NCBI GenBank assembly: GCA_963931105.1
Contig: OZ007004.1
Location: 434,001-498,000, forward strand
Direction: 5' to 3'
Length of the DNA: 64,000 nucleotides
Origin: UMGS1590 sp900552455
GTDB lineage: Bacteria > Bacillota > Peptococcia > Peptococcales > Peptococcaceae
Below, in pieces: positions 59,627-64,000 of the stretch (position 1 is the stretch's first letter; every line of letters begins with the position of its first letter). Both the position numbers and the translations under genes were made by a program. The notes below the pieces were generated by a model that was not told the DNA's origin, ran no database searches, and was given only the letters and a program-made list of their open reading frames with translations.

Positions 59627-60639
59627 TTGTCCTGCCCTTCCTTGAGATGCTGAGTCGCCTGCATCTGCGCGATTTCCTTGCGGAAAAGCAGCTGCGTCCC
59701 TTTGTAGAGCAGCGGCAATCCGCAGACGGTGGCGATGCCGAGCGCGAGGATCGGCGCGCCGATGAGCGCGGTGACGCCGCTGACGATGCTCACGCCCGCC
59801 AAACCCAGCGGTAGAGAAAGAGTCGTGAAAGCTTTGGCGACGCGGGCGCTGGTGGCATTTTTCTTGCCGAAAAGCGCCAGCAGGGCGGTGATGGAGATGC
59901 TGTTCAATCCGAGCACGGCGCTGTAGGTCACGTTGGCTGGCCATTTTTTCTTGCGCACGAGGGTCTTCGCAGCGTGACCAGCAGTGAGCAGATGCGCAGC
60001 GCCGACGGCGACGGTGAGCAGAGCTTCGCGCTTGTTAAAGAGGGTGAAAAATCCCTGCATGCCCTTCTGCTTTGGCGCTTCCCACGGACCAAGGCTGCCG
60101 TCCTTGTGGACGATGAAGGCTTCCTGGCCAAGCTCGGCGATCGGCGTATCCGAGAGCGAGTCGGAATAAACCTGCTCGACTTCGCTGAGATCGTAGCCAG
60201 CTTTCTCGAAACGGCGCACTTTTTCAGCGCCGTAGCAGTTCGCGCCGTTGAAACGACCGGTGAATTTATCGACATCGCTGGCGATGACATGCGTCAGTCC
60301 CAGGCGTTCACAGAGGGGACGCACGATAAATTCCGGCGACGCGGAAATAACCACGTCATCCTGACGCGCCTGGCGCGGATAATAGCGCATGATGCGGTCG
60401 GCGTGGCTGTCCCAGAAATCAGCGAGGGCGCTGTCGATATCCGGCACGGCAGCGAACATGCTGAAATACCGTTCCTTGAATGTGGTCTTGTCGATCTTTC
60501 CAGCCATGTAGCTGGTCACTGCTGCGAGCTGGCGCGGCAGATAAGCGAGGGTACGTGGATGATTTTTGTAGCAATAGAGCACAAAATCGCGGGTGCTGTC
60601 CCCGTCGTAAATGGTTTCGTCGAAATCGTATAAATTCAT
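59623..60639 (-). CDS. HAD-IB phosphatase fused to a C-terminal membrane domain
   Basis: 338 residues from the ATG at 60639 (AAAGGAG upstream). HAD-IB (SerB-like) domain 1-190: nucleophile YDFDETIYDGDST (Asp5, Asp7), motif II VISASPEF, GAEKVRRF lysine, motif III YSDSLSDTPIAEL. After WEAPKQKGM three or four membrane helices follow (LLTVAVGAAHLLTAG, VLGLNSISITALLALFG, GVSIVSGVTALIGAPILALG). HAD-IB proteins with membrane tails occur in lipid-phosphate dephosphorylation. It overlaps the SDR by four bases, indicating a shared pathway. Confidence 0.85.
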   Translation of the reverse strand: MNLYDFDETIYDGDSTRDFVLYCYKNHPRTLAYLPRQLAAVTSYMAGKIDKTTFKERYFSMFAAVPDIDSALADFWDSHADRIMRYYPRQARQDDVVISASPEFIVRPLCERLGLTHVIASDVDKFTGRFNGANCYGAEKVRRFEKAGYDLSEVEQVYSDSLSDTPIAELGQEAFIVHKDGSLGPWEAPKQKGMQGFFTLFNKREALLTVAVGAAHLLTAGHAAKTLVRKKKWPANVTYSAVLGLNSISITALLALFGKKNATSARVAKAFTTLSLPLGLAGVSIVSGVTALIGAPILALGIATVCGLPLLYKGTQLLFRKEIAQMQATQHLKEGQDK

Positions 60640-60656
60640 GATCTGTCTCCTTTCAC

Positions 60657-61358
60657 TTATAACACCTGTGCGCGCAGCTGCGCCACTTCGTCTTCGCTGA
60701 GCAATCGCCACTGACCGGCAGCGAGCGCCGCATCGAGCGCCAGTCCGCCAAAAGCGACACGCTCCAGCGCGACGACCACACCGCCAAGCGCGTGCAGCAT
60801 GCGCTTGACCTGGTGGAATTTTCCTTCGCGCAGCGTGAGTCGGCAATGTCCTTCTTCCAAAAGCGCCAGCGCTGCCGGCGCGCTCGTAAAATCGCCGAGG
60901 TCAATGCCGGCGGCGCAACGCGCCACGGCGTCAGGCACGAGGGTTTCCTCGTAGCACACATCGTAGATCTTTTCCACGTGCCGTTTCGGACTGAGCAGCC
61001 GATGCGCCAGCGCGCCGTCGTTCGTCAGAAGGAGCAGGCCCGTCGTGTCCTTGTCGAGCCGCCCCACCGGCGCCACCTGCATGCGCGCGAAACGCTCCGG
61101 CAAAAGATCCATCACCGTCTCGTGATGCGCATCCTCCGTCGCCGTGATCACGCCGGCAGGCTTGTTCAGCATCAACCAAACCGTCGGCGCATAAACGAGG
61201 AGTTCGCCGTCGATGGCGACGACGCTTTCCGGCTTTACCTGCGTCGCACCCTTTTTTACGCGCGCGCCATCCACCGTCACCTGTCTGCGTGCGAGCAGAT
61301 GGTCGATCTCCTTGCGGCTGCCGAAGCCGAGATCGTGGAGATATTTATCCAGCCGCAT
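60657..61358 (-). CDS. 16S rRNA pseudouridine synthase, RsuA/RluB family
   Basis: 233 residues. N-terminal S4 RNA-binding domain (MRLDKYLHDLGFGSRKEIDH to about residue 60), then the TruA/RsuA fold with catalytic Asp in PVGRLDKDTTGLLLLTNDG (about residue 102), KPAGVITAT and the C-terminal LREGKFHQVKRMLHALG. Closest in form to RsuA (16S position 516 type), though assignment among RsuA, RluB, RluE and RluF from sequence alone is uncertain. AAGGAGG lies before the ATG. Confidence 0.92.
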   Translation of the reverse strand: MRLDKYLHDLGFGSRKEIDHLLARRQVTVDGARVKKGATQVKPESVVAIDGELLVYAPTVWLMLNKPAGVITATEDAHHETVMDLLPERFARMQVAPVGRLDKDTTGLLLLTNDGALAHRLLSPKRHVEKIYDVCYEETLVPDAVARCAAGIDLGDFTSAPAALALLEEGHCRLTLREGKFHQVKRMLHALGGVVVALERVAFGGLALDAALAAGQWRLLSEDEVAQLRAQVL

Positions 61359-61375
61359 GGCGCCCCTCCTTTTTC

Positions 61376-61404
61376 ACAAAATGTGGGAGCACTCCTGCTC
61401 CCAC
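61376..61404 (-). terminator. terminator after the CorC/CNNM gene
   Basis: Stem GTGGGAGC/GCTCCCAC with a six-base loop and ATTTTGTG after it on the minus strand; modest T-run. Confidence 0.65.
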
Positions 61405-61409
61405 CACAA

Positions 61410-62684
61410 TCATTCTTCCTCGCTCGCCGTCTCTTCCGCGACGACGACACGCACTTTTTCAATGTGTCTTTTTTCCACTTCGAGCACGGTGATGGTGAAC
61501 GGCGGGAAAGTCGCCACCTCACCTGGGCTGGCGAGATGATCGAGCAGATCGACGACCCATCCGCCAAGGGAGGAAGCGTCGATGTCGTCCTCGTAATCGT
61601 CGAAATCCAGACCAAAGTACTCGAAGAAATCGTCGATGTCCATGTTCGCATCGGCTTCAAAAACCGTCGGCTCGATGGCGCGGATCGGATGCTCAGCCAC
61701 TTCGTCGTGCTCGTCCCAGATATCGCCGACCAATTCCTCGATGATATCCTCGAGGGTGACAATGCCTGCTGTGCCGCCGTATTCGTCGACAACGACAGCC
61801 ATGTGTGACTGATTTTTCTGCAGGCTCATGAGCAGGCTCGACGCCTTCGACTGGATGAAAACAAATTCCACCGGCTGGAGCAGCGACACATATTCCCGCA
61901 GCTCGCCGTCGAGCATGGTGTTGAACACATCCTTGAGATGCAAAATGCCGATGATGTTGTCGATGCTGTCGTGATACACCGGCAGTCGCGAATAGCCGGT
62001 GTCAGAGAAAACATCCAGCACCTCGCGCACATCCATCTCGTCGTCAATGGCGACAACGCGCACGCGTGGCTGCAAAATATCCTTGACGAGCAGCTCTTCA
62101 AAATTGATCGCCGAACGGATGAGGTCGCTCTCGCGCGCCTCCATCTCGCCGCCGCTTTCTGCTTCGTCAAGCATATTCAGAAGCTCGTCCTCGACGTATT
62201 CCTCTTCGTCGTCCTCGCGACCGGCGCGCTCCATGATCACATGGCCGCTGCCAAAAATAAACGTCAGCGGACGCAGCAGCGTCACCAGCAGCTTCAGCGG
62301 CATCGCCACGCGACAGAACACACGGTTCTCGTAGCGCTGCGCGATCATGCGCGGCAAGATCTCACCGATGATAAGGATCGCCAGAAAGAGCACGACCACG
62401 CCGACGATGATCCCCTGGCCGGAATAGTAGACGAAAAAGAACCACGTTCCCAGCATCACCGCCGCCAGATTGACGATGGTGTCGCCGATGTTGATCGTCG
62501 TCAGCACGCGGTTGGCGTCGTCGAGCATCCCCAGCGCCACCGCTGCGGAGCGATTGTCCTCGTCCTCCGCCCAATGACGCAGGGTCACGGGACTGGCGAG
62601 TAAAAACGACATTTCAGCCAGGGAAAAGAACGCCGAGCACAGGATCAGCGCCAGGATCACCAGGCTATATGTGGCATAGATCAT
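61410..62684 (-). CDS. CNNM/CorC-family (hemolysin-type) membrane protein
   Basis: 424 residues. N-terminal DUF21/CNNM domain with four membrane helices (about 5-25, 60-80, 88-110, 122-140) including SLAEMSFLLASP and GEILPRMIAQRYEN. Two CBS domains follow (about 205-330): VKDILQPRVRVVAIDDE, SRLPVYHDSIDNIIGILHLKD, VVVDEYGGTAGIVTLEDIIEELVGDI. The CorC_HlyC domain closes the protein (about 340-415). The family is tied to magnesium or cobalt efflux rather than true hemolysis. It follows the Rrf2 gene by 25 bases. Confidence 0.92.
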   Translation of the reverse strand: MIYATYSLVILALILCSAFFSLAEMSFLLASPVTLRHWAEDEDNRSAAVALGMLDDANRVLTTINIGDTIVNLAAVMLGTWFFFVYYSGQGIIVGVVVLFLAILIIGEILPRMIAQRYENRVFCRVAMPLKLLVTLLRPLTFIFGSGHVIMERAGREDDEEEYVEDELLNMLDEAESGGEMEARESDLIRSAINFEELLVKDILQPRVRVVAIDDEMDVREVLDVFSDTGYSRLPVYHDSIDNIIGILHLKDVFNTMLDGELREYVSLLQPVEFVFIQSKASSLLMSLQKNQSHMAVVVDEYGGTAGIVTLEDIIEELVGDIWDEHDEVAEHPIRAIEPTVFEADANMDIDDFFEYFGLDFDDYEDDIDASSLGGWVVDLLDHLASPGEVATFPPFTITVLEVEKRHIEKVRVVVAEETASEEE

Positions 62685-62709
62685 GCCAATTCCCCCTCTG
62701 TTTCGACAG

Positions 62710-63162
62710 TCAGCTGCGGCGTCCCTGGGTCAGCGGGCAGGTCTCGTGCGCCTGATGGTCGTCGTTCAAAAGATCCTGCAGGCTGATGCTGTTGAGATAA
62801 TCGCCGATCAGCGCATCCAACCGCTCCCACACAGGCAGCGTCTGGCAAACGTCGCGGTTCGGGCAGGTGTTTTCCTCCCCTTCCAGACAAGCCACCGGCG
62901 CCAGCGAGCCTTCCATCGTGCGGATGATCTCGCCCACGCTCACATCTGCCGGCGCGCACGCCAGCTGATAGCCGCCGTTGTTGCCACGGAAGCTCGTGAC
63001 ATAACCAGCTCGGAGCAGTGGTGTCATGATCTGCTCCAGGTATTTGATGGTGATATTCTGCCGTTTGGAGATCTCACGCAGTGGAATGTGTTTATCGACG
63101 CTGTAGGTTGCAAGATCGATCATGACCCGCAGCCCGTAGCGTCCTTTCGTTGAAATTTTCAT
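62710..63162 (-). CDS. Rrf2-family transcriptional regulator
   Basis: 150 residues from the ATG at 63162, eight bases after AGGGG; in-frame ATG and GTG upstream are too close to that site. Winged helix: MKISTKGRYGLRVMIDLATY, LREISKRQNITIKYLEQIMTPL, VTSFRGNNGGYQLA. Three cysteines (ACLEGEENTCPNRDVC) are spaced as in IscR/CymR-IscR hybrids and may hold a [2Fe-2S] cluster. No iscS/iscU follows; the gene is instead paired with corC. A palindrome over its own minus-35 suggests autoregulation. Confidence 0.92.
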   Translation of the reverse strand: MKISTKGRYGLRVMIDLATYSVDKHIPLREISKRQNITIKYLEQIMTPLLRAGYVTSFRGNNGGYQLACAPADVSVGEIIRTMEGSLAPVACLEGEENTCPNRDVCQTLPVWERLDALIGDYLNSISLQDLLNDDHQAHETCPLTQGRRS

Positions 63163-63197
63163 GGTCATCACCCCTGAAGTTACATCTTTTTACCCAT

Positions 63198-63228
63198 ATT
63201 ATAGCATATTACCATGATATTTGGTCAA
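63198..63228 (-). promoter_or_regulatory. promoter of the Rrf2-CorC operon
   Basis: TTGACC (63228-63223), 19 bases, TATAAT (63203-63198) with an extended TGC on the minus strand; the long spacer is offset by the extended minus-10. Confidence 0.6.
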
Positions 63229-63232
63229 ATAT
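63217..63232. promoter_or_regulatory. palindrome overlapping the Rrf2 promoter minus-35
   Basis: ATATTTG-GT-CAAATAT, seven-base perfect arms. Possible Rrf2 autoregulatory site. Confidence 0.5.
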
Positions 63233-63274
63233 CCTTCTTTCCCATGGGAATAAATTCTTTTATTTTTCATTTTC

Positions 63275-63303
63275 TTGCACCGCCGGCGGCCATTCGTTAT
63301 AAT
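63275..63303 (+). promoter_or_regulatory. promoter of the small orphan gene
   Basis: TTGCAC (63275-63280), 17 bases, TATAAT (63298-63303). Confidence 0.75.
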
Positions 63304-63334
63304 GGAGGGGTACTCTGAAAAAGGAGGGTCCACC

Positions 63335-63658
63335 ATGAGCGGCAACGCATTTTTATTTACCAAACGCCGGCTGACCGACGACCACTATCTCGCCATCGCG
63401 CTGCGCGAAGCGCGCGACATGAAAAAACCACCGATCACCATGACCAATTTCTGGAAGCACGCAGAAAGCTACGACGACGTCGAAAAACCACTGCACGATC
63501 TCCTCGCCTGGCTCGACCGCGAAGCAGAGATCGGCGACTTTGTCGTGCTCGAAGGCGACGAGCGCCTGGTCAAAGCGATCGCCAAGCACGCCAAGGATCA
63601 TCGACTGATCCCTGTGCGCGCGATCTGGGAACCAGAAGCAGCGATCCGCGATCTTTGA
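63335..63658 (+). CDS. hypothetical protein
   Basis: 107 residues from the ATG at 63335 (AAGGAGG seven bases upstream). Mixed alpha/beta: MSGNAFLFTKRRLTDDHYLA, ALREARDMKKPPITMTNFWK, then EIGDFVVLEGDERLVKAIAK and HRLIPVRAIWEPEAA. No signal peptide, membrane helix or known motif. Not recognised. The spacing of strands and LVKAIAKHAKDHRLIPV suggest a small Rossmann- or CARF-like half domain, but I would not name it. Own strong promoter, single gene. Confidence 0.7.
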   Translation: MSGNAFLFTKRRLTDDHYLAIALREARDMKKPPITMTNFWKHAESYDDVEKPLHDLLAWLDREAEIGDFVVLEGDERLVKAIAKHAKDHRLIPVRAIWEPEAAIRDL

Positions 63659-63701
63659 TCGCCTGCGGAAAAAGGATTTGTAAAAAATTGATAAATTCTT
63701 G

Positions 63702-63730
63702 TTGACAATCCGCTGCCACATGGCTATAAT
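63702..63730 (+). promoter_or_regulatory. promoter of tRNA-Lys
   Basis: TTGACA (63702-63707), 17 bases, TATAAT (63725-63730): both hexamers perfect. Confidence 0.9.
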
Positions 63731-63763
63731 AATTCTTGCAGTTGCGAAACAGCGCTGCGAAAT

Positions 63764-63836
63764 GGACCGTTAGCTCAGCTGGTAGAGCACGCGACTCTTA
63801 ATCGTGTTGTCCAGGGTTCGATCCCCTGACGGTCCA
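63764..63836 (+). tRNA. tRNA-Lys (anticodon CTT)
   Basis: 73-base cloverleaf: acceptor GGACCGT/ACGGTCC, D-stem GCTC/GAGC, anticodon stem CGCGA/TCGTG with loop CTCTTAA (CTT reads AAG), T-arm with GGTTCGATCCC, discriminator A. CCA not encoded. Confidence 0.95.
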
Positions 63837-63844
63837 GTTTTTTA

Positions 63845-63874
63845 TGGAATCCGCGTGTCGGATTCCATTTTTTG
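63845..63874 (+). terminator. terminator after tRNA-Lys
   Basis: Stem TGGAATCCG/CGGATTCCA with loop CGTGT and six Ts. Confidence 0.88.
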
Positions 63875-63880
63875 TTGCCG

Positions 63881-63909
63881 TTGATTTGCTGCAGGGCTGC
63901 GCCTATAAT
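63881..63909 (+). promoter_or_regulatory. promoter of the gene at the right edge
   Basis: TTGATT (63881-63886), 17 bases, TATAAT (63904-63909). Confidence 0.7.
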
Positions 63910-63939
63910 ATAGAAAGAACAATCACCGAGGAGGACATT

Positions 63940-64000
63940 ATGGATATCAAACAACTGGAGCAATATCTGATGCAGAGCGATCTCGGCATCGACGCAAAAC
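63940..64000 (+). CDS. start of a gene cut by the window end
   Basis: ATG at 63940, six bases after GAGGAG. Twenty codons are visible: MDIKQLEQYLMQSDLGIDAK. Too short to assign. Promoter and ribosome site support a real gene continuing past the window. Confidence 0.6.
   Translation, partial: MDIKQLEQYLMQSDLGIDAK

Overview
The window looks like chromosomal DNA of a moderately high-GC anaerobic or microaerophilic member of the Bacillota (Firmicutes). Evidence: strong AAGGAGG-type ribosome binding sites almost everywhere, an S-box (SAM-I) riboswitch, S-layer-homology domains, an FtsX-type ABC system next to a GHKL/LytTR two-component system, MetNIQ, and a DUF2232-rplI pair. GC-rich housekeeping DNA alternates with visibly AT-richer accessory blocks. 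The exact genus cannot be read from the sequence; a Clostridia or Negativicutes relative is my best guess (inference). LAYOUT. 1-9,000 (minus strand): a complete histidine operon hisZ-G-D-C-B-H-A-F-I-E, mostly joined by 4-base ATGA overlaps, which runs on into a DUF2232 membrane protein and rplI (ribosomal protein L9). 9,000-12,500: a pRiA4b ORF-3-like protein, an iron alcohol dehydrogenase, a small lipoprotein and an SLH-domain protein. 12,500-18,400: a LytTR response regulator and GHKL sensor kinase, followed under a separate promoter by an ABC ATPase, an FtsX-like permease and an orphan 145-residue protein. 18,400-21,000: holA and a D,D-carboxypeptidase-fold protein that has lost all three catalytic motifs. 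21,100-26,450: tRNA-Ala(GGC) and a methionine operon metY-metA-metN-metI-metQ behind an S-box riboswitch. 26,500-31,300: a family-8 glycosyltransferase, ftsH with an upstream coiled-coil gene, and an XRE membrane regulator with a lipoprotein. 31,225-39,027: a foreign-looking transport cassette (AraC regulator, ECF S, T and double-ATPase, two half-ABC transporters) lying between direct copies of the 3' end of the lipoprotein gene. 39,200-43,950: a GNAT protein, two HAD phosphatases, citrate synthase, and a DUF3796-XRE pair with a palindromic operator. 43,985-46,449: an AT-rich block (FxLYD-like lipoprotein, zinc-ribbon protein, XRE regulator) bounded by near-identical hairpin repeats. 46,489-54,000: a four-gene operon led by a giant protein of about 1,610 residues that combines HD hydrolase, helical-repeat, nucleotidylyltransferase and phosphoribosyltransferase-like domains, followed by a divergent lactate/malate dehydrogenase, an FMN-reductase-like flavoprotein and a 68-residue membrane peptide. 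54,100-58,900: a GntR-ABC-2 operon, a flavin reductase, an M23 peptidase, and an AAA/DUF4143 ATPase whose promoter region carries three 24-base dyads spaced exactly 40 bases apart. 58,900-64,000: a short-chain dehydrogenase and HAD-IB membrane phosphatase pair, an RsuA-type pseudouridine synthase, an Rrf2 regulator with a CorC/CNNM protein, a small orphan protein, tRNA-Lys(CTT), and the start of a gene cut by the window edge. HOW THEY WORK TOGETHER. The his and met operons are self-contained biosynthesis and uptake units. The TCS-ABC locus is an envelope-stress type module. The AraC-ECF-ABC cassette resembles metal, metallophore or cofactor uptake loci. The 46.5-54 kb operon is the best candidate for an undescribed system; its domains point to nucleotide/NAD-type or redox metabolism, but the substrate is unknown. 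No transposase, integrase, CRISPR array or rRNA gene was seen.
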